Below are positions 17,407 through 25,280 of a stretch of 64,000 bases of DNA, piece after piece. The translations under genes were made by a program, and so were the position numbers. The stretch's first letter is position 1. The number at the start of each line of letters is the position of its first letter. The stretch covers positions 107,849 through 171,848 of the forward strand of contig JACKBM010000006.1 in the NCBI GenBank assembly GCA_020634575.1, given 5' to 3'. The stretch is from Ardenticatenales bacterium (lineage in GTDB: Bacteria; Chloroflexota; Anaerolineae; Promineifilales; Promineifilaceae). The notes beneath the pieces were generated by a model, which had not been told where the DNA came from, searched no databases, and saw only the letters and a list, made by a program, of their open reading frames with translations.

Positions 17407-18591
17407 CTACCCCTCAGCCAGCGCCGCGATCACCCGCTCATATTGGGCCAGCACCGTCTCCCACTGGTAGTTGGCCAGGACGTAGGCGCGGCCCTGGGCG
17501 CCGAGCTGGGCTGCGGCTGCGGGATTGGCCTGGAAATAGTCCAGGCAGGCGGCGAATTCGGTGTATTGGCGGAAGTAGAGGCCGCCGTTGGCTCGCCGGG
17601 TGTGGTCGCTGGTCACAGCGCAATCGGCATGGACCAGCACCGGCCGGCCCGCCAGCCAGCTCTCCATCATCACAATCGAGAAGCTCTCATGCACTGAGGG
17701 TTGGCACAGGGCGAGGGCGGCGGCGTAGGCATCGTTTTTGTCCTGGATGGAAACAAAGCCGAGGTCGCGGGTGTGGGCACGCAGCCGGGGTGGGATGTCG
17801 ACCTGGCCGGAGCCTATCAGGATAAGTTCCATTGGCCGGTTTCCATCAGCCTGGTAGCGGCCCCAATAATCCAGCAGCAGATCGATGTTTTTGCCGGGCT
17901 CACGCCGGCCGGCATAGAGCAGGAAAGGGTGCTGGAGGCCGTATTTGGCCCGGAAGCGGTCCGGGTCCGGGGCGGCGGGGGCGGTGACGCCGGAACCGGC
18001 CACGACGCGGAGCTGTGCAGCCTGGTCCCCCAGCAGCCGCCGGGCAAACGCTGCTTCGGCCGGGCTGAAGAAGATGAGGGCGGCGGCGTTTTGCAGGACC
18101 GGCCGGTACAACCCCAGCCAGACATACGGCTCATCGTGCAAACAGGGGATGAGCGCCGTCCGCGCCGGCGCAATCTGAGCGCCAAAGTAGGTGGAGCTGA
18201 ACATATACGGCGTAAACAGAAAGACGTATTCGTCCTGGTGCTCGCGGATGTAGTCGTACAGCGCCGGGACCCGAAACATCTCCTCGATAAACGTCGCTTC
18301 CTGCTCGGGCGGGATGCGCAAGCCGTTCATCAGTTGCCAGTTGAGCTGGTTGAAGGCGGCCCGGTCGCGCGGCAGCACGGGGAAGCGGCGAATGGTGACG
18401 CCGTTGTGGCTGCTGAGACCGGCCGGATGGCTGTTTTCACTCCAATCCGAGTAGAGATCGCGCAGGCAGGTGGTCAGCACCTCGACCGTGTGGCCGCGCG
18501 CCGCCAGCCGCTCAGCCGTTTGCCGCGCCGCCGTTTCTGCGCCGCCCGGGATATCAGGCCCGTACCAGGGCAGGACAAAGGCAACTTTCAT
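17407..18591 (-). CDS. GT4 family glycosyltransferase
   Basis: 394 residues from the ATG at 18591, overlapping the stop of the upstream small protein by four bases (ATGA). Starts MKVAFVLPWYGPDIPGGAE; donor-site motif HESFSIVMMESW (E-x7-E) followed by GRPVLVHADCAV. Paralogue of the 14664-15851 enzyme. The stop is followed by a short copy of the CCCGACGGGT repeat (17384-17405) that also appears in clusters at 21900 and 22846. Role in the polysaccharide pathway is inferred from context. Confidence 0.92.
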   Translation of the reverse strand: MKVAFVLPWYGPDIPGGAETAARQTAERLAARGHTVEVLTTCLRDLYSDWSENSHPAGLSSHNGVTIRRFPVLPRDRAAFNQLNWQLMNGLRIPPEQEATFIEEMFRVPALYDYIREHQDEYVFLFTPYMFSSTYFGAQIAPARTALIPCLHDEPYVWLGLYRPVLQNAAALIFFSPAEAAFARRLLGDQAAQLRVVAGSGVTAPAAPDPDRFRAKYGLQHPFLLYAGRREPGKNIDLLLDYWGRYQADGNRPMELILIGSGQVDIPPRLRAHTRDLGFVSIQDKNDAYAAALALCQPSVHESFSIVMMESWLAGRPVLVHADCAVTSDHTRRANGGLYFRQYTEFAACLDYFQANPAAAAQLGAQGRAYVLANYQWETVLAQYERVIAALAEG

Positions 18592-18965
18592 GCTGCCGGC
18601 GGCTCGCCATCCGCTTCGATGAGTTCAGCCATCAGCGTCAGGGCACGTAGCGTTTGCTGGTTGACCTGCTGCTGTTGTTCGGCCAGCTGGTTGATGTAGA
18701 AAATGACCAGACGGTGCAGCTCTTGCTTGAAACGGGTGATGAGCGGGCCAACCAGCGGCAACGTTGAGGGCTGTACGTGGGCCCGCACGCGGAGCTGGTC
18801 GTGGCTCATTTCCAGTTGATAGAGCTGCTCAAAGAAATCAGCCGGCAGGCGGCGGCCACTCAAGCGGATGCGCCCGGCCGTTTCGCTACCCTCGGCCGCT
18901 TTCTGAGCGAGAATCTGGGCGCGGATATCCTGCATGATCTGTTCGACGTTAAGTTGGTCAGTCAT
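18588..18965 (-). CDS. Small PLIG-helix/coiled-coil protein, copy 2
   Basis: 125 residues. An N-terminal helix (VEQIMQDIRAQILAQKAAEG) is followed by a basic patch (RIRLSGRRLP), then STLPLVGPLITRFKQELHRL and VIFYINQLAEQQQQVNQQ. The PLVGPL helix and Gln-rich coil match copies 1 and 3 in order and spacing. It is translationally coupled to the GT4 at 17407-18591 through a four-base overlap. No signal peptide and no full transmembrane helix. Function unrecognised; the repeated pairing with glycosyltransferases is the strongest clue. Confidence 0.8.
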   Translation of the reverse strand: MTDQLNVEQIMQDIRAQILAQKAAEGSETAGRIRLSGRRLPADFFEQLYQLEMSHDQLRVRAHVQPSTLPLVGPLITRFKQELHRLVIFYINQLAEQQQQVNQQTLRALTLMAELIEADGEPPAA

Positions 18966-18995
18966 TTTTGCTGCCTTGGCGCAAGCGCCCTTTTA

Positions 18996-20174
18996 TCAGG
19001 CCAGCATCCTGGCGCAGAAGTCGAGATATTGGCGGGCGATGGTTTCCGGCCGGTGCTCGCGCCGCACATAGGCCAGGGCCGCTTCCCCCATGGCCGCCAG
19101 TTGTGGACGATGGGTCAGGCAATGGCGCAGGCAATCCTGAAAAGCGACCTCGTCCATTGGCGGCAGCTTGAGCGCAACCGTCGCTGGCAATTCACTATAC
19201 CACCCCTGATCAAAGACGATGAGGGGGCGGGCTGCGGCCATGCCATTGAGGGCGGCGGCCGACGTTTCGCCCAATGTTGGCTGGCGCAGGGCGACAAGGA
19301 CATCGGCGGCAGCGGTCCAGTTGAGAAAATCAGTTGCCGCCGGGACATAATCAATGTGGTGAACGGCGCCATCGAGCCCGAGCTGACGGATCAGGCCGGG
19401 CAGATCAATTTCCCCGGGCAATGCCTCACCGACGAGCAGAAAATGCGCTTCCGGGTGATCCTGGCGGACGGCGGCAAACTGGGTCAGGCTCCAGGCGATC
19501 TGTTTGTGCCGGTTGAGCTGGCCGACGGCCGCGAAGACAAAGGCGTCAGCCGGTAAGTTGAGCCGGGCGCGATAATTGTCAGTGGGGAACTGGTCGACGA
19601 GCAGCGGGATGTGGCGGACCGGCCGGTCCCCATGTGCCTCATGCAACTGCCGCCGCGCCGTTTCATTGTGCACGATCATCCCCAGACTGCGGCGCACCAG
19701 GCGAGTGTGAAAAGCGGTTTGGGGCGCGCTGGCGCCGGCCTCGTTCAGCCAAAGGCGCCGGGCGGCAGCGTAGCCGGGTAGCCCCAATTCCCGGGCCAAC
19801 TCACGGCCGTATGCAGCAAAATCACCCTGCTCGACCAGCAACTCGTGGCCGCGGAACTGGCTCAGGTCGAGGTCGTGGAGCACGGTGAGGCCCGGATAGC
19901 GTAAGGCCATCTCGTAGATAGCGGCATGCAGGCTATTGTTGCCGATCTGGTAGATGGGCAGGTCAAATTCGGCGCGGCGGGCGGGCAGTTCGCTGAGTGG
20001 GTGGCAGGGGTAGGTGACCTGGAGGGCGGGGGCGAGAAGATCCGGCCGGTCCACAAATAGCGTCAGCTCGGCCCCCGCGGCCAGGTAGGGCAGCAGGGCG
20101 GCGCTAAAATCGGCGATGCCGCTGCGAGTGGGCGGCAGGGGGCTGGCGAAAGCAAGCCGGAGCGGCTGGGGCAC
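18996..20174 (-). CDS. GT4 family glycosyltransferase (LPPTRSGIADFS subgroup)
   Basis: 392 residues from a GTG at 20174, four bases after the stop of small protein copy 3. N-terminus FASPLPPTRSGIADFSAALL identifies a GT4 subgroup common in polysaccharide loci. The donor site reads LGETSAAALNGMAAARPLIV: the first Glu is present but the second position of E-x7-E is Gly, a pattern I associate with this subgroup rather than with inactivation. The middle contains VGQLNRHKQIAWSL, the start of the donor domain. Substrate unknown. Confidence 0.9.
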   Translation of the reverse strand: MPQPLRLAFASPLPPTRSGIADFSAALLPYLAAGAELTLFVDRPDLLAPALQVTYPCHPLSELPARRAEFDLPIYQIGNNSLHAAIYEMALRYPGLTVLHDLDLSQFRGHELLVEQGDFAAYGRELARELGLPGYAAARRLWLNEAGASAPQTAFHTRLVRRSLGMIVHNETARRQLHEAHGDRPVRHIPLLVDQFPTDNYRARLNLPADAFVFAAVGQLNRHKQIAWSLTQFAAVRQDHPEAHFLLVGEALPGEIDLPGLIRQLGLDGAVHHIDYVPAATDFLNWTAAADVLVALRQPTLGETSAAALNGMAAARPLIVFDQGWYSELPATVALKLPPMDEVAFQDCLRHCLTHRPQLAAMGEAALAYVRREHRPETIARQYLDFCARMLA

Positions 20175-20178
20175 AGGG

Positions 20179-20481
20179 TTACTCGTGGTCCGGCGTCACA
20201 CGCGTCTGCAAATCCTGCAACTGGCGCTGGACCGATTGCAGCTGTGCGGTCAGGCGGGCCACCTCGTGCCGGAGCTCATCCTGCTCCGTTTCCAGGGCGA
20301 GTAACTGCCGGCTGCTGATGAGGTTGAAGCCGTTCTGCTGGTCGATGATATGCTGCAAGGCCCATTTGCCGGCGATGCTGTGCCAGCCATTGCGCAGGGC
20401 ATTGATGAGGGGACCGATGAGCGGCGCCTCGGAGCGAAATGTCAGCGGCTGTAACTGCCAGCCCTTGTCCTCGTTTGCCAT
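20179..20481 (-). CDS. Small PLIG-helix/coiled-coil protein, copy 3
   Basis: 100 residues from the ATG at 20481 with GAGGAG upstream. The N-terminal part holds SEAPLIGPLINALRNGWHSI, then WALQHIIDQQNGFN, and the rest is a heptad-type coiled coil (TEQDELRHEVARLTAQLQSV). This is the clearest version of the PLIGPL ... QQ-FN segment shared with copies 1 and 2. It is followed after four bases by the GT4 at 18996-20174 and preceded by the export ATPase. Function is not known. Confidence 0.82.
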   Translation of the reverse strand: MANEDKGWQLQPLTFRSEAPLIGPLINALRNGWHSIAGKWALQHIIDQQNGFNLISSRQLLALETEQDELRHEVARLTAQLQSVQRQLQDLQTRVTPDHE

Positions 20482-20555
20482 GCCTCCACTCCTCTTTGGT
20501 CAACTTACCATCAGACCACATCGGGCAGCACACTTGCCAGTCACATGACAGAAAG

Positions 20556-20585
20556 AATCCGTGCCGAATCCGTGCTAATCCGTGG
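20556..20585. repeat. AATCCGTGC direct repeats
   Basis: Three close copies of a nine-base unit: AATCCGTGC at 20556 and 20567 and AATCCGTGG at 20577. The run lies between small protein copy 3 and the export ATPase and covers the last codons of the ATPase gene, so the repeat is partly coding. It looks like a scattered intergenic repeat family rather than a regulatory site. Confidence 0.6.
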
Positions 20586-21825
20586 CCTCTCCCCCCGGCC
20601 GCCACTCCCAACTCGCCGGTAACTCGATGATGCCATCCTTTTTCTCACTGCCGCGCGGCAGGACGTGGAACGGGTAGGCCCGGTCGTGGTAATCGTACAC
20701 CTGCAGTCCCAGCTCGTCATGCACTGAGACGGTGAGAAAATATTCGGCCGGTAGCAGCGGCAGGTCGCGGATGTGATAGCAGAGCTCGCCGTGACCTTGA
20801 ACTTCGCCAATCGGGTCGCCGCTGCCGGCCTGGTTGGGGCTGCTCAGTTGCAGGCCATCTTTACGCAAGACAGACAGTCCGAATTTCGGCGCCTTGACCC
20901 GTTTGGGCGCATGATAGCGGATGACAATGGTGAGATCATCGCCGGTGTGGAACGTGGCTTGCGGCGTGCCATTCTTAGCCTGCAGGGTGACTGATTCGAT
21001 GGTCACCTGGCGTGAGCCCCACCGTTTGAAATTTTCGCGCGATCCCAGGACTTTGGCCATCTGTTCCTGTTCCAGGGCGCGGGAGTAATCGACGTAGTTG
21101 GCGGCGACGTCACCGGCCGGTCCATCCTCGCGGATCGCCCCTTTATCCAGCCAGAGCAGCCGCGTACACAGATTGCGCACCACACGCAGATCATGGCTGA
21201 CGATGACGATGGTGGCGCCGCCCTGCTTGATCTCGTAGATGCGGTCGATGCATTTGCTCTGAAACGCCTGGTCGCCGACGGCCAGAATCTCATCCACAAA
21301 CAAGATGTCCGGCTCAACATGAACGGCGACGCTGAATGCCAACCGCATGTACATGCCGGACGAATAGAATTTGACCGGCATATGCAGAAAATCACGCATC
21401 TCCGAGAAATCGACGATGGCGTCGTACTTTTCGCGGACCTCGACTTCACTCAAGCCGAGCAAGGCGCCATTGAGAAAGATGTTCTCGTGGCCGGTGAGTT
21501 CCGGGTGAAAACCGGCGCCGAGTTCCAGCAAAGCGCTGGTGCGGCCGTGGACGCGGATACGCCCGGAGGTGGGTTCGTAGATGCGGGTGGCCAGCTTCAG
21601 CAGGGTGCTTTTGCCGCCGCCATTGCGGCCGATGAAGCCGACCGTCTCCCCCGGCATGATCGTGAAATTGGCATCGCGCACGGCCCAGAGGTCATCCTGT
21701 TTTTTCTCAGCTCGCTGCTGGCGCCGCAAGGTAGCCACAACCGACTCCAGGATCGAATACGGGTGATCGTAGGCATAGACAAAGCGCTTGCTGACATTTT
21801 CGAACTGAATCGCCGGTTGCATCAT
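20575..21825 (-). CDS. ABC polysaccharide export ATPase with Wzt-type C-terminal domain
   Basis: Nucleotide-binding subunit that would power the permease at 3344-4249. With the ATG at 21825 (GGAG five bases upstream) it is 416 residues. Walker A is GRNGGGKST at residues 66-74, with Gly where most homologues have Ala. The signature region is YSSGMYMRLAF and Walker B is ILFVDEILAVGD, followed by VSHD. The first 240 residues are the TagH/Wzt-type ATPase; residues from about 275 form a beta-sandwich like the Wzt C-terminal domain (FHTGDDLTIVIRYHAP, LPAEYFLTVSVHDE), which in known Wzt proteins binds the terminal sugar modification of the chain. A modified chain end would fit the adjacent sulfotransferase. 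Recognition is firm; substrate is inferred. Confidence 0.93.
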   Translation of the reverse strand: MMQPAIQFENVSKRFVYAYDHPYSILESVVATLRRQQRAEKKQDDLWAVRDANFTIMPGETVGFIGRNGGGKSTLLKLATRIYEPTSGRIRVHGRTSALLELGAGFHPELTGHENIFLNGALLGLSEVEVREKYDAIVDFSEMRDFLHMPVKFYSSGMYMRLAFSVAVHVEPDILFVDEILAVGDQAFQSKCIDRIYEIKQGGATIVIVSHDLRVVRNLCTRLLWLDKGAIREDGPAGDVAANYVDYSRALEQEQMAKVLGSRENFKRWGSRQVTIESVTLQAKNGTPQATFHTGDDLTIVIRYHAPKRVKAPKFGLSVLRKDGLQLSSPNQAGSGDPIGEVQGHGELCYHIRDLPLLPAEYFLTVSVHDELGLQVYDYHDRAYPFHVLPRGSEKKDGIIELPASWEWRPGGEATD

Positions 21826-21899
21826 ACACTCTCCGCCCTCAGACGGTCGACCGGGTATTTTAGTGGAAAGCGGAGGGGCAGGCCACTGGGTTAATGTTT

Positions 21900-21965
21900 G
21901 GCGAGGGGTCCCGGCCAACCCGACGGGTTACCCCCAACCCGACGGGTTGGTAGGGACCCCTCGCC
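21900..21965. repeat. Long hairpin built from CCCGACGGGT repeats
   Basis: Outer arms GGCGAGGGGTCCC (21900-21912) and GGGACCCCTCGCC (21953-21965) are perfect complements; inside them are two copies of AACCCGACGGGTT. The whole can fold into a 66-base stem-loop between the sulfotransferase and the export ATPase. Related sequence lies at 17384-17405 and in the array at 22846-23020. Confidence 0.8.
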
Positions 21966-21971
21966 GCCATA

Positions 21972-22805
21972 TTAGCTGCGCAGCCAATTGCGCACGGAGA
22001 CTTTGCGCAACCGCCAATACATTTTGTCTGCCAGGCCCAGGTAGCGGTTGCGGGCCTGGAAACGTTTGACCTCGCGGGCCAGGGCCGGCCCGGCCGCGGC
22101 GATCTGCTGCCGGCATAACTCACCCGCATACTCGTACAGCTCCTGGTCGAGCCAATTGTGTTGGCGCACAAAGGCCTGCATTTCCTGGTCTTCCCGGGAT
22201 TGCTGGGGTGCTGCTACGGCGACATTGTGTTTGGAGTAATAGATGGAGCGCCAGCCAAAGCGTTTTTGCAGCAGCACCAGCACTTCATCAAAATGGTCGA
22301 CAACGCCAACGACGGCGAAATGGTCGCGCAGGTTAGCCTTGGCTTTTTCCAGAAGCGGCCGGTCACAGGCGCCGAACGGGAGGTCGTGCCAGACACCGGC
22401 GATAGCGCGGGTCTGGAAATTGTCGAACAACTGGGCCGCGCCCTGCTCTATGGCCTGGCGCATGGTCAGGTCGCGCAGATCGTGGTGCAGGTTGTGATTT
22501 GGGTCGCGCTGGGCGTGGCGATAAAGCGAGCGCAGCAGCTGGTACGGTTCGCGCAGAAAGGTGAAATAAGTTGACGGTCCCGGGATGTGGCGATGAATGC
22601 CGAAAGGAAGGTGACCGTAGACCAATTTGAATGCGCTGCGCTCGTCAGCTGTAAGGCTCTTGAAGTGCTGTACGGGCCCGCTATACGGCCCTTCTTCCTG
22701 AGCGATGATATAGATCTCGCCCGGCCGGTGCTGCCGCTCGATGATACGGCTGAGCGTGGTGCCGGCGGTCTTGGGGATATGGAGAAAAATGGCCGTCTCG
22801 CTCAT
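21972..22805 (-). CDS. Sulfotransferase family 2 protein
   Basis: 277 residues from the ATG at 22805. HIPKTAGTTL at residues 9-18 is the 5'-phosphosulfate-binding loop of PAPS-dependent sulfotransferases; FLREPYQLLRSLYRHA is the 3'-phosphate region. The reaction would be sulfate transfer from PAPS to a sugar hydroxyl. The frame stays open upstream to 23075, but that part is only the translated tandem repeat and has no ribosome site. As first gene of the minus-strand locus and neighbour of the Wzt-like ATPase, it may sulfate the polymer before export. Acceptor not shown. Confidence 0.88.
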   Translation of the reverse strand: MSETAIFLHIPKTAGTTLSRIIERQHRPGEIYIIAQEEGPYSGPVQHFKSLTADERSAFKLVYGHLPFGIHRHIPGPSTYFTFLREPYQLLRSLYRHAQRDPNHNLHHDLRDLTMRQAIEQGAAQLFDNFQTRAIAGVWHDLPFGACDRPLLEKAKANLRDHFAVVGVVDHFDEVLVLLQKRFGWRSIYYSKHNVAVAAPQQSREDQEMQAFVRQHNWLDQELYEYAGELCRQQIAAAGPALAREVKRFQARNRYLGLADKMYWRLRKVSVRNWLRS

Positions 22806-22845
22806 GGCGCCAATTATGACACCGGGCAAGGGGCGCGCAAGCGCC

Positions 22846-23020
22846 CCGACGGGTTCCCCAACCTGACGGGTTCCCCCAACCCGACGGGTCCCCCCAACCC
22901 GACGGGTCCCCAACCCGACGGGTCCCCCAACCCGACGGGTCCCCCAACCCGACGGGTCCCCCACCCGACGGGTCCCCCAACCCGACGGGTCCCCCACCCG
23001 ACGGGTCCCCACCCGTCGGG
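22846..23020. repeat. Tandem array of a 15-18 bp CCCGACGGGTCCCCCAA unit
   Basis: About ten head-to-tail copies of CCCGACGGGTCCCCCAA, the C-run varying from four to six and the trailing A from one to two. Each unit contains ACCCGACGGGT, a near-palindrome with one central base. The last unit is inverted (CCCGTCGGG). It fills the intergenic region between the divergent sulfotransferase and the 23089 gene. There are no unique spacers, so it is not a CRISPR array. Confidence 0.92.
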
Positions 23021-23088
23021 TTGGTGTAACCCCTCGCTTTCCATTAAAATCTGTTTCCACCAGCCCACCCCACAATCAGGAGAGTGAC

Positions 23089-25137
23089 ATGGCCCGAGGG
23101 GAACCCCGCGAACAGTACGAGCGAACCTACATTTTGCTGCCGCCCAATGTCGATAAGAATTGGGCCCGTTCAGCCGCTATTGCCACCTGGGATGCGCGTC
23201 GTTTCACCATCGGCGGTAGCGCTGATGATGCGGGCATTGGCGACCTGGACAAGCGGCGGGTGATCGCCGTTAACCCCAGCGCCTGGGGTGATGGTGAGGA
23301 CGGGACCGGCCTGCAAGGTTTTTACGAGCGCTACTATCCTGGCGTCACCTACCGGACCGTCACAGCCGGTTCGGCGATTGAGCTGGAATCGGAGTTGAAG
23401 CGGTTTGTCAGCAATAACCCGCTGTCGGGCATGATGAGCGGGACGCGCGTTTCCATCCCCAGCCCCAGCCGGGGTGCGCCCCGGGAACCTTATGAGCGCA
23501 CGGTTGTCTTGCTGCCGCCGAACGCGGATCTGGCCTGGGCCCGGGCAGCCGTGGACGCCACCTGGGAAAGCCAGCGGCTGACTATCCTGGGCAGCGCCGA
23601 CGATGCCGGTATCGGTGACCTGGACGTGCGCAAGGTGATTGCCGTGAACCCGGAGGCATGGGGCCCCGGTGACGATGGGATGGGGCTGCGCGGCTTTTTT
23701 CAGCGCTTTTACCCCGGCGTCGAATACCAGCCTTTAGTGGCGGCCATCCCCAATGATTTGCGTATTGCTCTGGGCGGCGAAGTGGCCGTCGCGCCGCCCC
23801 CGGCCGATCTGCCCCAGTTCAGCCTGGGCATTCATGATCTGGCGGAGATACCGGCCGGTCGCTGGCTCCAATCCCAGAATGTCGGTGGTTGGGTTTATGT
23901 GGCTCATTTCGTCGGCACCGGTGCCCATCGTTTTGATTTCAGTGACCTGGAAGCCAACGGTATTCGCGTGGTCGTCAACCTGCGTTACTCCTTCTCCACC
24001 GATCTGGGTGGCGGCGGCAACGTCCCGCCGGACCGTGAGCGGGATGGCTTTGTGCGCGCCTGCCGGGAAACGATTCAGCAAAGCCGCGGCGTCTGGGGCT
24101 GGACCATTGGCAACGAACCCAACAATCCGCGTGAATGGCCATTGAATGAGCCGCAGACGCCGGAGCGGTTGGCCCATATTTACAACGCCATCCGCCGCGA
24201 TCTCGATGGCCGCTTTTCGCCAGGACCGGTTGACCCATTCTTTGGACCGGGCTCAGACAACCGCGACTGGTTTAGTCGCATCTGGCGGGCCAGCGATGCG
24301 GCTGAGTTTGTCGATATCCATGGCTATGTGCGCGGCGCTGACCCAACGCTCTGCTGGCGCTCGGCCCGTTTTGGCAATGCGCCGCTGCAATGGCAGGCGC
24401 TTAACTTTTTTGGTTGCTGTGAGGCGTTGTTAGCAGCGCTGCCTGGCCGCTTCCGGGCGCTGCCTGTGGTCATCTCTGAGTTCAACCATCTCTGGAAAGG
24501 GCGGGAGAACGATCTGGGCTGGCTGGATGGGCCGGGCGTCCAGGTGGTGCGGGCGGCTCACAAACGGATCGTCCAATGGAACCAGCTGGGCAACCAGACG
24601 ATCATGGCGTTGATCCTGTACCGGTATGATGGCGACGAATGGATTTTACGTGACAAGCCGGCCATCCTGAACGAGATGGTGCGGCTGAACCGGCCGGTCG
24701 AAACCCTCCGTTTCGCTAACCCGGTCCAAAACCGCTCCTTCCGCATCAACATGCCGTTCGGCATTTTCGGCCACGAGCGGGATTATGGCCTGCACGAGGG
24801 GCTGGACCTGTTCGCCGTGCATGGCGACCCGATTGTGCCGATCATGGATGGTCGGGTGACGGCCACGCGTGACATTCATCCGCGTGGCTACGGCCGCTAT
24901 GTGCGCGTCGCCCATGACAATGGCATGATTAGCTGGTACGGTCACCTGGACCGGCCGACCGTGAATGAGGGCGACCGGGTAGTCGGCGGTCAGACCGTTC
25001 TGGGGCTGGCCGACAACAGCGGCAATTCAACCGGCGACCATCTTCACCTGACCGTTCAGTGGCCCGGCCGCGGCCTGGATGGCTTTGTGGTGGAGCAGGT
25101 GGTTGACCCGATGCCGTATTTAGCCCATCTTAGGTGA
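23089..25137 (+). CDS. Three-part protein: duplicated N-terminal domain, clan GH-A-like barrel, M23 metallopeptidase
   Basis: 682 residues; ATG at 23089 with AGGAG seven bases upstream. Residues 1-105 and about 128-230 are two copies of one domain (YERT-ILLPPN, WARSA, ATW, GSADDAGIGDLD, VIAVNP-AWG, YPGV-Y) that I do not recognise. Residues about 240-540 look like a TIM-barrel glycoside hydrolase with IGNEPNN (Glu343, candidate acid/base) and VISEFN (Glu464, candidate nucleophile). The last 140 residues are an M23 peptidase with H569-E-G-L-D573 and H651-L-H653 zinc ligands. No signal peptide is visible, although both enzymatic parts suggest action on cell wall or outer polymers. The first gene of a plus-strand stretch, divergent from the polysaccharide locus. 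Catalytic roles are inferred from motifs. Confidence 0.85.
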   Translation: MARGEPREQYERTYILLPPNVDKNWARSAAIATWDARRFTIGGSADDAGIGDLDKRRVIAVNPSAWGDGEDGTGLQGFYERYYPGVTYRTVTAGSAIELESELKRFVSNNPLSGMMSGTRVSIPSPSRGAPREPYERTVVLLPPNADLAWARAAVDATWESQRLTILGSADDAGIGDLDVRKVIAVNPEAWGPGDDGMGLRGFFQRFYPGVEYQPLVAAIPNDLRIALGGEVAVAPPPADLPQFSLGIHDLAEIPAGRWLQSQNVGGWVYVAHFVGTGAHRFDFSDLEANGIRVVVNLRYSFSTDLGGGGNVPPDRERDGFVRACRETIQQSRGVWGWTIGNEPNNPREWPLNEPQTPERLAHIYNAIRRDLDGRFSPGPVDPFFGPGSDNRDWFSRIWRASDAAEFVDIHGYVRGADPTLCWRSARFGNAPLQWQALNFFGCCEALLAALPGRFRALPVVISEFNHLWKGRENDLGWLDGPGVQVVRAAHKRIVQWNQLGNQTIMALILYRYDGDEWILRDKPAILNEMVRLNRPVETLRFANPVQNRSFRINMPFGIFGHERDYGLHEGLDLFAVHGDPIVPIMDGRVTATRDIHPRGYGRYVRVAHDNGMISWYGHLDRPTVNEGDRVVGGQTVLGLADNSGNSTGDHLHLTVQWPGRGLDGFVVEQVVDPMPYLAHLR

Positions 25138-25274
25138 TTTACAATTTGGGAGTTACGATTTACGAAGCGCCTGGCGCAATCAAGGCCCAACGCGAACCTT
25201 TGCAGTGTTGCGGGCCACGCATGACCTAAATCGTGTCAGGCCTCTCGTAAATCCCCAATCGTCAATCGTAAATG
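25136..25274. repeat. Imperfect 30-bp inverted repeat pair
   Basis: The segments 25136-25165 and 25245-25274 are inverted copies that match at about 21 of 30 positions (both end in ATTTACGA when read outward-in). They enclose about 80 bases between the M23 fusion gene and the methyltransferase gene, a size and layout like a small non-autonomous element. No coding frame inside. Confidence 0.55.
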
Positions 25275-25280
25275 TTGTTT

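Noticed and set aside
16501..18699. Long plus-strand frames opposite the glycosyltransferases (398 and 332 codons)
   Set aside because: Low-complexity Gly/Val/Gln composition, no ribosome sites and full overlap with well-supported GT4 genes on the other strand.
22846..23020. CRISPR array
   Set aside because: Units are 15-18 bases, head to tail without unique spacers, and there are no cas genes.
22806..23075. N-terminal extension of the sulfotransferase through the repeat array
   Set aside because: The extension only translates the CCCGACGGGT repeat into Gly-Asp-Pro-Ser-type units; the PAPS-binding loop is at the usual distance from the ATG at 22805.
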